From: RGIG4608 sp051867875
Lineage (GTDB): Bacteria; Bacillota; Clostridia; Oscillospirales; CAG-272
NCBI GenBank assembly: GCA_051867875.1
Contig: JBJDZG010000019.1
Location: 1-53,831, forward strand
DNA length: 53,831 bases
Direction of reading: 5' to 3'
The notes beneath the pieces were generated by a model. That model was not told where the DNA came from. It saw nothing but the letters and a program-made list of their open reading frames with translations, and did no database searches. This document shows, piece by piece, positions 1-6,900 of this stretch (position 1 is its first letter; every line of letters begins with the position of its first letter). The position numbers and the translations under genes are program-made.

Positions 1-55
1 GAGCAGCTGATTTGTAATCAGCAGGTTGTTGGTTCGACTCCGATCACCAGCTCCA
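1..55 (+). tRNA. tRNA-Thr (anticodon TGT), 5' truncated by the window edge
   Basis: The anticodon stem GCTGA/TCAGC (6-10 and 18-22) encloses a seven-base loop with anticodon TGT at 13-15. A T-arm with GGTTCGACTCC follows, and CCA is encoded at 53-55. The acceptor and D-arm 5' halves lie before base 1. It is followed after 7 bases by tRNA-Tyr, so the two are probably cut from one transcript. Confidence 0.93.
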
Positions 56-62
56 TTTTTTT

Positions 63-147
63 GGGGGATTTCCCGAGCGGCCAAAGGGGGCAGACTGTAA
101 ATCTGTTGTCACTGACTTCGGTGGTCCGAATCCACCATCCCCCACCA
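63..147 (+). tRNA. tRNA-Tyr (anticodon GTA)
   Basis: The acceptor GGGGGAT (63-69) pairs with ATCCCCC (137-143). The anticodon loop CTGTAAA carries GTA at 97-99, and a long class II variable arm is present, as expected of bacterial tRNA-Tyr. CCA is encoded at 145-147. It is the second tRNA of a Thr-Tyr pair. Confidence 0.96.
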
Positions 148-184
148 AAGTCCCGAGGACGTAAGTCCTTGGGACTTTTTCTTT
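148..184 (+). terminator. intrinsic terminator of the tRNA operon
   Basis: A nested stem, AAGTCCC with AGGAC on the left and GTCCT with GGGACTT on the right around a GTAA loop, is followed directly by a T-rich run. It begins one base after the CCA end of tRNA-Tyr. Confidence 0.9.
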
Positions 185-313
185 TTGTCAGCGGTTTTTC
201 ATTATAATCTGAATGTAATTTAGAATAATAACGTATCTGTCAACTTTTACGCTATCTTAATGTTATTTTGCATGGGGCGACGCCACTGCGCTCGAATCGT
301 GCTATGCACGCTA

Positions 314-402
314 CGCCCGCTTTTGAAAAAGGTGGACGAAAACAACCGATTGGGTGCTGTGCACGCGCAACAACCGTAGGGACCGGCGTCCCCGACGCCC
401 CG
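314..402 (+). repeat. interspersed repeat R, copy 1
   Basis: The shared core is a CTTTTGAAAAAG palindrome followed by GACGAAAACAACCGATTGGG and then a GC-rich tail ending in GACGCCCC. Copy 2 starts at the end of this copy in the same direction, and related copies lie at 665, 38332 and 38512. Confidence 0.65.
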
Positions 403-488
403 CCTTGTTTTTGAAAAAGCGGGGGAAAACAATCGCTTGGGTGCGGTGCGAACACAGCAATCGTAGGGGGCGACGTCCTCGACGCCCC
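402..488 (+). repeat. interspersed repeat R, copy 2
   Basis: It has the same order as copy 1: TTTTTGAAAAAGCGGGGG, then AAAACAATCGCTTGGGTG, then a tail ending in GACGCCCC at 481-488. It is directly tandem with copy 1. Confidence 0.65.
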
Positions 489-586
489 GTTTTTCAACAC
501 AAACAACATAATAAAACATGAGAATAGGTACGGTACGCGCTCTTTTGCTATCAACAGCCATGAGGACAGCAAATCTCCCTTATCCA

Positions 587-622
587 CTTTTCTCTTTGAG
601 GGAAAAGGCTCAAAGAGAAAAG
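587..622. repeat. perfect 14-bp inverted repeat
   Basis: CTTTTCTCTTTGAG at 587-600 is exactly complementary to 609-622, leaving an eight-base loop. No poly-T tract follows on either strand, so a simple intrinsic terminator is unlikely. Confidence 0.7.
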
Positions 623-664
623 TTCGCAAAAGAGAAACGCCGTTTTTCCGCTCACGCCGCTCGG

Positions 665-750
665 GCGCCCGCTTTTGAAAAAGCGGGGTAAAACGACCGA
701 TTGGGTTCGTTGCGAACTCGTTTGCTATCAACATCCGTAGCCGAAACCTC
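665..750 (+). repeat. interspersed repeat R, copy 3 (diverged tail)
   Basis: CCCGCTTTTGAAAAAGCGGGG forms a near-perfect hairpin and is followed by AAAACGACCGATTGGGTT as in copies 1 and 2. The tail then diverges and contains GCTATCAACA, which also occurs at about 547. Confidence 0.55.
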
Positions 751-780
751 GCATCTATCCGTCCGTCAGCAAACGGGTTT

Positions 781-868
781 TTCTTCTCGCTCGCAGAAAG
801 AGAAGAAATTCAGGGTGTAAAGCGTTCTCACGCTTTACACCCTGAAAATTTGTCGCTCCGCGACAAAT
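781..868. repeat. three consecutive hairpins downstream of copA
   Basis: TTCTTCTC/GAGAAGAA (781-788, 800-807), a perfect 14-bp stem starting CAGGGTGTAAAGCG (811-824, 831-844), and a perfect 9-bp stem ATTTGTCGC/GCGACAAAT (848-856, 860-868) follow one another. They lie just past the copA stop codon. None is followed by a clean T tract, so their role in ending copA transcription is uncertain. Confidence 0.65.
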
Positions 869-937
869 CCCGTTTGCGCGGACTCTTGCCGCGAGGCTCT
901 ACAAAAGTTTTTTTGGATATTTTTTCTAACAAAATTC

Positions 938-1147
938 TTATTCTATCCCAACAACCGTATAACCTTCACCTTCAACTGCGGCTTTGAGTGCCTCGTTGCT
1001 GACGGGAGCGGTCAAAGTAACGACTGCTTTCTTATCGGTATGGCTGGGTGTTGCGCTTTCAACGCCGTTGAGAGCTTCAAGTGCCTTTTTTACGTGTCCC
1101 TCACAGTGGGAGCACATCATTCCTTCAATATGAATTGTCTTTGTCAT
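938..1147 (-). other. possible internal translation start giving a free 69-residue CopZ-like chaperone
   Basis: Within copA, in the same frame, an ATG at complement 1145-1147 is preceded by AAGAGG nine bases upstream. Translation from it gives 69 residues from MTKTIHIEGMMCSHC to the copA stop, the usual length of stand-alone CopZ. The site falls exactly at the domain boundary. That a second product is made is inference. Confidence 0.45.
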
Positions 1148-3427
1148 TTTCTTAAACCTCTTATCATGTGATTTTTGTTTTTTATAAATGTCAACGAGAT
1201 TGAGCCTCAATGCGTTCGTTACGACGCAGAAGCTGGACAGGCTCATAGCCGCGGCGGCAATCATGGGATTAAGAGTTATTCCGAGGGGCACGAGCACGCC
1301 TGCCGCTAGCGGTATGCCGAGGCAGTTGTAGAAAAACGCCCAGAAAAGACTCAACTTTATATTATTCAGCGTCGCACGGCTTAATTTAATTGAAGCGGGA
1401 ATGTCGGCAACGTCGCTCTTTATGAGAATTACGTCGGCGCTGTCAATGGCGATATCGCTTCCGCTTCCTATTGCAATGCCCGTGTCTGCGGCGGTGAGAG
1501 CGGGCGCGTCATTAATTCCGTCGCCGACCATGGCAACCTTTCCAAGAGTCTGGAAATTACGAACGACCTTTTCCTTGCCGTCGGGAAGAACGTCTGCGAT
1601 AACCTCGTCAACACCCGCTTCGCGGGCTATGGCGCGAGCAGTGCGCTCGTTGTCGCCGGTGAGCATAACGGTCTTGATTCCCATTTTTTTAAGCTTGGAA
1701 ACAGCTTCCTTTGCGTCTGATTTTATTGTGTCCGCAACGGCAATAAGACCGAGTGCGGTGTCGTTTTTAATAAAGAACATCGGCGTTTTGCCCATGGCGG
1801 AAAGCTCGTCTGCCTTTGCTTTGAGCGGGGCGGGCAGGGAAAGGTACTTTTCGATATACGCTCCGTTTCCTCCGCGTACCGCCGCACCGTCAATCTCTCC
1901 CTCAACTCCGCCGCCCGATACTGCCTTAAAGGCTTTGACGGGGATAGCAGTTGCGTTTTTTTGCTCTCCGTAGAGCAAAATTGCGCGGGACAGAGGGTGC
2001 TCGCTCTGCTTTTCAAGCGAATATGCAAGTGTGATAAACTCATTTTCATCTATACCGTCAGCGCAGAAAACGTCCGTAACCTTCGGTTCTCCGACGGTTA
2101 TCGTGCCCGTTTTATCGAGTGCTATAACTCTAATCTTTCCCGCTTCTTCAAGCGAGGTCGCGTTCTTAAAGAGTATTCCGTGCTTTGCACCGACTCCGCT
2201 TCCGACCATAATGGAAACGGGAGTGGCGAGCCCCAGCGCGCAGGGGCAGCTTATTACGAGCACAGAAATCGCGCGCGTCAGAGAATAGCCTGTTTCTCTG
2301 CCAAGCAAGCTCCATACGATGAACGTAACGACGGAAATAGCGATAACCGTCGGCACGAAAATTCCCGAAACCTTGTCCGCGAGCTTTGCGATGGGTGCTT
2401 TGCTTGACGAGGCGTCGCTGACCATTTTGATAATCCTCGAGAGCATCGTGTCATCTCCGACCTCGGTTGCGCGTGCCTTTATGAAGCCCGAGCGGTTGAT
2501 AGTGGCAGAGTAGACGCTCTCACCGACTCCTTTGTCGACGGGAATGCTCTCGCCGGTGAGCGAGGATTCGTCCACGGCACTCTCGCCCTCGATTATTATT
2601 CCGTCAACGGGAATACTCTCTCCGGGGCGCACGGTAAATACGTCGCCTACCTTGACATCAGCGACGGGCACGGATATTTCCTTACCGTCGCGTTCAATGT
2701 TTGCATTGTCGGGCGCAAGGCTTGCGAGCTTATCAAGTGCATCGGTAGTCCTGCCCTTGGCTATTGCTTCAAGCATCTTGCCGAGCGTGATGAGCACGAG
2801 TATCATCGCGGCGGACTCAAAATAGAAGTCGTGCTTGTAATGAATTACGTGCTCGATATTTCCCTGCATCTGTGCTTCGGTCATAAGGAAGAGCAGGGCA
2901 AGGCTGTATATAAACGACGCTCCCGAGCCGAGCGACACGAGCGTGTCCATATTGGGTGCTAAATGGAGAGCAGTTTTAATTCCGCTCGTGAAGAATTTGC
3001 GGTTAATGAACATTATCACCACGCACAGAAGCATCTGTATTATGCCCTGCGCTACGTGATTTTCCTCAAGCCTTTGCGGGAGAGGGAATCCCCACATGAC
3101 GTGCCCCATTGATATATACATGAGCGCCACGAGAAAGCCGAGCGAGATGAAAAATCTGTTCTTTAACGTCTTTATCTCCCCGTTTACCTGCTTTTCGTTT
3201 GATTTATCTTTTCTGATTTCGGTATTTTTGCCTGCGACGCTTGCCCCGTAGCCCGCCTTGACCACGGCACTGATGATTTCCGCATCGCTTGCCGAGCCCT
3301 CGACCTCCATTGAGTTTGTGAGCAGATTTACCGCGCAAGACTGAACTCCGTCAAGCGCGGAAACCGCCTTCTCGACTCTGGCGGAGCACGCAGAGCAGGT
3401 CATACCGCTTATATCGTATTTTTTCAA
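938..3427 (-). CDS. copA: Cu+-exporting P1B-type ATPase with fused C-terminal CopZ-like domain
   Basis: This is an integral-membrane copper efflux pump driven by ATP. The N-terminal HMA domain has GMTCSACSARVEKA (residues 8-21). Then come the transmembrane segments, TGES, the metal-site motif SCPCALG, the phosphorylation motif DKTGTIT, SEHPLSRA and GDGINDAPAL. YN and MxxSS residues in the last helices fit the Cu+ class. After the last helix a second HMA domain with GMMCSHCEGHVKKA ends the 829-residue protein; the usual CopA has HMA domains only at the N-terminus. The start codon is TTG, with AAGGTG a few bases upstream and no in-frame ATG nearby. The C-terminal domain begins at an internal Met with its own Shine-Dalgarno-like site. 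The gene stands alone with its own promoter. Confidence 0.93.
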   Translation of the reverse strand: MKKYDISGMTCSACSARVEKAVSALDGVQSCAVNLLTNSMEVEGSASDAEIISAVVKAGYGASVAGKNTEIRKDKSNEKQVNGEIKTLKNRFFISLGFLVALMYISMGHVMWGFPLPQRLEENHVAQGIIQMLLCVVIMFINRKFFTSGIKTALHLAPNMDTLVSLGSGASFIYSLALLFLMTEAQMQGNIEHVIHYKHDFYFESAAMILVLITLGKMLEAIAKGRTTDALDKLASLAPDNANIERDGKEISVPVADVKVGDVFTVRPGESIPVDGIIIEGESAVDESSLTGESIPVDKGVGESVYSATINRSGFIKARATEVGDDTMLSRIIKMVSDASSSKAPIAKLADKVSGIFVPTVIAISVVTFIVWSLLGRETGYSLTRAISVLVISCPCALGLATPVSIMVGSGVGAKHGILFKNATSLEEAGKIRVIALDKTGTITVGEPKVTDVFCADGIDENEFITLAYSLEKQSEHPLSRAILLYGEQKNATAIPVKAFKAVSGGGVEGEIDGAAVRGGNGAYIEKYLSLPAPLKAKADELSAMGKTPMFFIKNDTALGLIAVADTIKSDAKEAVSKLKKMGIKTVMLTGDNERTARAIAREAGVDEVIADVLPDGKEKVVRNFQTLGKVAMVGDGINDAPALTAADTGIAIGSGSDIAIDSADVILIKSDVADIPASIKLSRATLNNIKLSLFWAFFYNCLGIPLAAGVLVPLGITLNPMIAAAAMSLSSFCVVTNALRLNLVDIYKKQKSHDKRFKKMTKTIHIEGMMCSHCEGHVKKALEALNGVESATPSHTDKKAVVTLTAPVSNEALKAAVEGEGYTVVGIE

Positions 3428-3449
3428 ATTTTCACCTTCTTACATATAT

Positions 3450-3477
3450 ATTATATACTGTTTTTTGAAAAAATCAA
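3450..3477 (-). promoter_or_regulatory. copA promoter
   Basis: On the minus strand TTGATT and TATAAT are separated by 16 bases, with -10 at complement 3450-3455. I find no CopY box (TACANNTGTA) or clear CsoR-type palindrome next to it, so metal control is not visible here. Confidence 0.7.
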
Positions 3478-3542
3478 GCAAAAAAATTGAGCTTTATTGT
3501 ATTTTTTGCGGGAAATATAAAGAAAAAATTTACAGTATAATA

Positions 3543-3571
3543 TTGACAAATAAAATCAGATGGTGTATAAT
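3543..3571 (+). promoter_or_regulatory. consensus promoter of an unassigned RNA
   Basis: TTGACA (3543-3548), a 17-base spacer and TATAAT (3566-3571) match the sigma-A consensus perfectly. A second promoter for the next protein gene lies at 3735-3763, so this one most likely serves a separate transcript. Confidence 0.85.
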
Positions 3572-3577
3572 AGCCGA

Positions 3578-3700
3578 GTCGGGCTCCCATTTTTGCGTGG
3601 TGCGGAGCACGGCACGCACCGCATAAATGCTCATTTGGGGAAGGCCCATAAGCTAAAATGAGTCCTTTAATGCGGTGCACCTCATGAATTTTAGGTATAT
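3578..3700 (+). ncRNA. structured non-coding RNA candidate, family unknown
   Basis: The transcript from the consensus promoter would fold strongly. GCGTG/CACGC (3595-3599, 3613-3617) encloses GTGC/GCAC with a GGA loop. GCACCGCAT (3616-3624) pairs perfectly with 3670-3678. Inside that, CTCATTT (3630-3636) pairs with AAATGAG (3656-3662), and GGG with CCC at the tip. The first and second stems share two bases and so may alternate. I do not recognise SRP RNA, 6S RNA, tmRNA, RNase P RNA or any riboswitch I know. The 3' end is uncertain because no clear terminator is seen. It could also be a long leader of the following lipoprotein gene. Confidence 0.55.
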
Positions 3701-3734
3701 TATGGAAACAATTTGCTTAATTTTATAAAAAGTG

Positions 3735-3763
3735 TTGATTTTTGTGCGCTACTGTGATATAAT
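3735..3763 (+). promoter_or_regulatory. promoter of the BspA-type lipoprotein gene
   Basis: TTGATT (3735-3740), a 17-base spacer and TATAAT (3758-3763), about 35 bases before the start codon at 3798. Confidence 0.8.
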
Positions 3764-3797
3764 GAACCAAAAGATGACTTTTAAGGGAGGCGATTTC

Positions 3798-4382
3798 ATG
3801 AAAAAATTATCTTTTTTACTTGCATTTGTATTTATTTTGAGCACGCTTTTTCTGTGCTCCTGCGAGATAAACGGTAACTACGTTTACGAACTTAACGAGT
3901 CAGGCGACGGATACGTTGTTTGGGCAATTTTTCGCAACCCGATAATTGCCTTAACTGCTGACGTTATTCCTAACGAGCATAACGGCTTGCCCGTTACGGA
4001 GATAAAGGACGGCGCTTTTTCGGGCTGGTCGGGAATTTATGAGCTGAATATTCCCTCGAATATCAGAAAGATTGGCAATTATGCTTTCGGAAGCTGTCAA
4101 AATCTTGCCTTGGTGCAGATGGCAGAGGGCGTTGAAACTGTCGACGCTTACGCGTTTGCAAACTGTACGACATTGACGGAGGTTTCCTTGCCTTCCACAC
4201 TTGAATACATAGGAAACGGTGCTTTCGGGCTCTGCAACAACCTTGATACAATTAAATATAACGGTACTGTTGAAGAGTGGCACGAAATAGAAAAAGATGA
4301 CGGTTGGTACGAGGGGTCGGCAATTTCAGGCTATATTGCGGTTGCGTGCTCCGACGGAAACGTTATAGTTCAAACAAATTGA
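3798..4382 (+). CDS. BspA-type leucine-rich repeat lipoprotein
   Basis: A 194-residue exported protein. MKKLSFLLAFVFILSTLFLC is a signal peptide ending in a lipobox (LCSC), so it is probably lipid-anchored on the cell surface. The rest holds LRR_5/BspA-like repeats, for example IRKIGNYAFGSCQNLALVQM and LEYIGNGAFGLCNNLDTI, ending in a Y-x-GT-x2-EW motif seen in this family. BspA-like proteins are known for adhesion and surface binding; the ligand here is unknown. ATG at 3798 is chosen because AAGGGAGG lies just before it and the signal peptide starts there. It is monocistronic, with its own promoter and terminator. Confidence 0.82.
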   Translation: MKKLSFLLAFVFILSTLFLCSCEINGNYVYELNESGDGYVVWAIFRNPIIALTADVIPNEHNGLPVTEIKDGAFSGWSGIYELNIPSNIRKIGNYAFGSCQNLALVQMAEGVETVDAYAFANCTTLTEVSLPSTLEYIGNGAFGLCNNLDTIKYNGTVEEWHEIEKDDGWYEGSAISGYIAVACSDGNVIVQTN

Positions 4383-4394
4383 ATTTAATAAACA

Positions 4395-4428
4395 AAAAAT
4401 CCGACGGATTTCCGTCGGATTTTTTATA
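4395..4428 (+). terminator. intrinsic terminator after the lipoprotein gene
   Basis: AATCCGACGGA pairs with TCCGTCGGATT around a TT loop, followed by six T. Confidence 0.9.
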
Positions 4429-4444
4429 TTTTTCAAAAAATATA

Positions 4445-4476
4445 TTGACAAAATGATATCAAAGTGATATCATAAT
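4445..4476 (+). promoter_or_regulatory. promoter with embedded palindromic operator, SPFH operon
   Basis: TTGACA (4445-4450) and TATCAT (4468-4473) are 17 bases apart. A perfect inverted repeat, ATGATATCA-AAG-TGATATCAT (4453-4473), fills the spacer and covers the -10 box. Its position suggests repression. The ribbon-helix-helix protein encoded in the same operon is the natural candidate to bind it; that link is inference. Confidence 0.75.
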
Positions 4477-4515
4477 ACTGTAAAACACTAAGAACAGTTA
4501 AAGGAGGACATAATT

Positions 4516-5544
4516 ATGACTGAAAAAGTGTTACAAAATAAGAAAAACGGTATGCTCGCGCTCATTTTGATGATTGCGCTTTGGATTTTGCTCATCGCTC
4601 TGCTTGTTGTGGCAGCAATTCGTCTTGAAAATAATGAAAGCGACGTGCTCGGAACAGTATTGATGATAGCAGACCTTATCGTTATGTGCTTTGCGTGGAT
4701 ACCCTTCCTCGGACTTCGTATCCTCAAGCCCCGCGAGGCTCTCGTACTCACTCTTTTCGGTAAATACTACGGAACGATAAAGGGCGACGGTTTCTTCTTT
4801 ATCAATCCTTTCTGTCAGAGCGTAAACCCCGCTGCTGCTACCGAGCTCAACCAGAGCGGCGACGTTAAAAAGAAACCCGTTATGCCTATTAACCCGGACG
4901 GACAGCAGATTTCCTCTGCTTCATCTGTAAGCAAAAAAATATCCCTTAAAATAATGACTCTCAACAACAACCGCCAGAAGGTCAACGACTGCCTCGGCAA
5001 TCCCGTTGAAATAGGAATAGCCGTAACCTGGAAGATAGTTGACACGGCAAAGGCGGTATTCAACGTTGATAACTATAAGGAATTTCTTTCTCTTCAATGC
5101 GACACGGCACTTCGTAATATCGTAAGAAACTACCCCTACGACGTAGCCCCCGGCGTTGACACGACGGGAGACGGACTTGCGGACGACGGAAGCCTTCGCG
5201 GTTCGAGCGAAATAGTTGCGTCCCGTATCCGCGACGAAATTCAGGCAAGAGTTGAAAATGCGGGTATCGAGATAGTCGAAGCGAGAATTACTTACCTCGC
5301 ATACGCTACGGAGATTGCGGCAGTAATGCTTCAGCGTCAGCAGGCGTCCGCTATTATCGACGCAAGAAAGATGATAGTTGACGGAGCAGTAGGCATGGTA
5401 GAAATGGCTCTTGAACGTCTTTCCGAGAACAATACAGTCGTTCTTGACGAGGAGAGAAAAGCGGCTATGGTATCCAACCTCCTCGTAGTTCTCTGCGGAA
5501 ACCGCGACGCACAGCCCATAGTAAATTCGGGAAGCTTGTATTGA
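4516..5544 (+). CDS. SPFH/band 7 domain membrane protein
   Basis: A 342-residue protein with two hydrophobic segments near the N-terminus (about residues 13-38 and 49-68), then an SPFH (stomatin/prohibitin/flotillin/HflK) domain: LKPREALVLTLFGKYYGTIK is the typical entry, and VGNPVEIGIAVTW-like text and a coiled region around QRQQASAIIDARK follow. The family scaffolds membrane microdomains and regulates membrane proteases or channels; the specific client is unknown. AAAGGAGGA lies upstream of ATG 4516. The ribbon-helix-helix gene begins one base after its stop, so the two are coupled. This pairing is, from memory, common in Clostridia. Confidence 0.85.
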   Translation: MTEKVLQNKKNGMLALILMIALWILLIALLVVAAIRLENNESDVLGTVLMIADLIVMCFAWIPFLGLRILKPREALVLTLFGKYYGTIKGDGFFFINPFCQSVNPAAATELNQSGDVKKKPVMPINPDGQQISSASSVSKKISLKIMTLNNNRQKVNDCLGNPVEIGIAVTWKIVDTAKAVFNVDNYKEFLSLQCDTALRNIVRNYPYDVAPGVDTTGDGLADDGSLRGSSEIVASRIRDEIQARVENAGIEIVEARITYLAYATEIAAVMLQRQQASAIIDARKMIVDGAVGMVEMALERLSENNTVVLDEERKAAMVSNLLVVLCGNRDAQPIVNSGSLY

Positions 5545-5545
5545 T

Positions 5546-5755
5546 ATGGGTAAGCCCGAAAACGAAAAGAAACAAATACCTCTGCGCGTATCGGCAAAGC
5601 TCTATGCGGCGCTCGCGTCGTGGGCAGAGGACGATTTTCGCTCAATAAACGGTCAGATAGAGTATTTGCTTACGGAATGTGTCAAGCAGAGAAAGAAAAA
5701 CGGAAAATACGTATCGGACGATATTGACGCACCGCTCGATATTGATATTGAATAG
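5546..5755 (+). CDS. Arc-like ribbon-helix-helix protein
   Basis: A 69-residue protein reading KKQIPLRVSAKLYAALASWAEDDFRSINGQIEYLLTECV-: one beta strand and two helices of the Arc/MetJ fold, with an acidic tail. Such proteins bind short inverted repeats as dimers of dimers. It starts one base after the SPFH stop codon and is therefore co-translated with it. The palindrome at 4453-4473 is a plausible target. Confidence 0.75.
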   Translation: MGKPENEKKQIPLRVSAKLYAALASWAEDDFRSINGQIEYLLTECVKQRKKNGKYVSDDIDAPLDIDIE

Positions 5756-5766
5756 GGGGGAAAGTT

Positions 5767-5991
5767 GTGAATCCTCGTATAAAGAAATATATTGCACCCA
5801 TCGTAATATCGGTAATCCTCATAGTTTATTATATTTTTTATTTCGGAGTCCTGATTTCTTTGGTGGACGGAATTTTGAAATATATTTTGGGAATTATCCC
5901 CCTCGCTTTGTCGGGGCTTATGATTTACGTGTGTGTAGAAAGAATCAACGAAATAAGGAAAGGTGAAGAAGATGATATTAGTAAATACTGA
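5767..5991 (+). CDS. small membrane protein of unknown function
   Basis: A 74-residue protein with two transmembrane segments (about residues 10-31 and 39-60) and a charged tail ending in EEDDISKY. The start is GTG at 5767, supported by AGGGGGG seven to thirteen bases upstream. Its last codons overlap the start of the next gene, so it belongs to the SPFH operon. I do not recognise a family. Confidence 0.65.
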   Translation: MNPRIKKYIAPIVISVILIVYYIFYFGVLISLVDGILKYILGIIPLALSGLMIYVCVERINEIRKGEEDDISKY

Positions 5992-6289
5992 TTATATCAG
6001 CGGAAAAGAGCTTGAAACGCTTTCCATAGTGAAGGGAAGCACGATTCAGTCGAAAAATATCGGCAGGGATATCACGCAGAGCTTTAAGGGACTCGTCGGC
6101 GGTGAGCTCAAGGCTTATAACGAGATGATGAACGAGGCGCGCGCGATTGCTACCAAAAGAATGGTTGAAGAGGCTGAGGCACTCGGTGCAGATGCGGTTG
6201 TAAATATCCGCTACGCTTCTTCCGCAATTATGCAGGGCGCGGCAGAGGTAATAGTCTACGGCACGGCAGTCAAATTCATAAATAAATAA
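5972..6289 (+). CDS. YbjQ/UPF0145 family protein
   Basis: A 105-residue cytosolic protein. MILVNTDYISGKELETLSIV, the G-x-T-I-x-S-x-N segment and ALGADAVVNIRYASS are typical of the YbjQ fold, once annotated as heavy-metal binding; its function is not settled. ATG 5972 is preferred to an upstream in-frame GTG at 5963 because the family starts at this point and AAGGTG lies six bases before it. The 5' end overlaps the preceding membrane-protein gene by 20 bases. Confidence 0.85.
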   Translation: MILVNTDYISGKELETLSIVKGSTIQSKNIGRDITQSFKGLVGGELKAYNEMMNEARAIATKRMVEEAEALGADAVVNIRYASSAIMQGAAEVIVYGTAVKFINK

Positions 6290-6317
6290 ATAAATTGATT
6301 TGTTTGACGAAAAAAGC

Positions 6318-6353
6318 AAAGCACAGAACTCGTTTTCGGGTTCTGTGCTTTTG
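6318..6353. terminator. bidirectional terminator between convergent genes
   Basis: AAAGCACAGAAC pairs with GTTCTGTGCTTT around a short TCGTTTTCGG tip. Poly-A before and T-rich sequence after let it serve the YbjQ gene and the minus-strand membrane gene. Confidence 0.85.
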
Positions 6354-6355
6354 TC

Positions 6356-6892
6356 TTATTTCAAAAATTTATATAGCTTAAATCTCTCTCTTAACATTTT
6401 GAAATACAAGGTTATAAGCTTTGATAGCGCGATATCGAACATAACAAACGCCACTATGCCGAGAATATAGGTAACGGTAAGAAGCTCGTTCTCAAATTCA
6501 TCGGGGACAAACAGGCGAATGACGAGGAACATAAAGCCTATTGCCAGATTTCCTGCAACGAGCTTGATTGCCCAGCGCGCAAGAGCGGAATGTATTCTCT
6601 CAATGTACGATTTAAGTATCGGATAATAGCCCACGAAGCAGACGTAGAATATTGCAGACGTTTTTTGAGGAAGCATTATTAGCGAGAGTATTGACGTGCA
6701 CACGAATGTCAGCCATGCGTAAGAATAACCCATTTCGATGACTATTATCACAATGAGCAGGGATACTATGGCGCTCATGGTGAGGTCGAGCACCTCAATG
6801 GCTGAGCCGAGATAAAGTATTATTACGGACAGCGCCACGAGCACGCCTGCGACGACTATGCGCTTGTCAAAGGTAGGTTTTTTCTTTGCCAT
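6356..6892 (-). CDS. polytopic membrane protein of unknown function
   Basis: A 178-residue hydrophobic protein with about five transmembrane segments, a conserved-looking LPQKTSAIFYVCFVGYYPIL segment in the middle, and a basic C-terminus. ATG at complement 6890-6892 is chosen because AAGGTG precedes it and it lies eight bases after the DnaJ-like gene; the longer frame has no ribosome site. It is the last gene of the DUF5685-DnaJ operon. It resembles small S-component-like proteins in general form, but I cannot name a family. Confidence 0.7.
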   Translation of the reverse strand: MAKKKPTFDKRIVVAGVLVALSVIILYLGSAIEVLDLTMSAIVSLLIVIIVIEMGYSYAWLTFVCTSILSLIMLPQKTSAIFYVCFVGYYPILKSYIERIHSALARWAIKLVAGNLAIGFMFLVIRLFVPDEFENELLTVTYILGIVAFVMFDIALSKLITLYFKMLRERFKLYKFLK

Positions 6893-6900
6893 AGCGCACC

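Larger units (their letters stand above)
188..937. other. gene-free, hairpin-rich junction between the tRNAs and copA
   Basis: I see no credible gene in these 750 bases; the open frames run through repeats and lack ribosome sites. The stretch holds three copies of an interspersed repeat and four strong inverted repeats, listed separately. It is a convergent junction: the tRNAs point right and copA points left. Confidence 0.7.

Noticed and set aside
247..734. Minus-strand frames of 104 and 160 codons in the spacer after the tRNAs
   Set aside because: They run through tandem repeats and hairpins in different frames and have no ribosome site.
314..750. CRISPR array
   Set aside because: Repeat units are diverged, adjoining or irregularly spaced, and there are no uniform spacers or cas genes.
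3428..3480. CopY or CsoR operator at copA
   Set aside because: TACAT is present near the promoter but the TACANNTGTA palindrome and the GC-rich CsoR box are not.
3474..3680. Minus-strand 68-codon frame over the RNA candidate
   Set aside because: No ribosome site, and the sequence is better explained by a promoter and paired stems on the plus strand.
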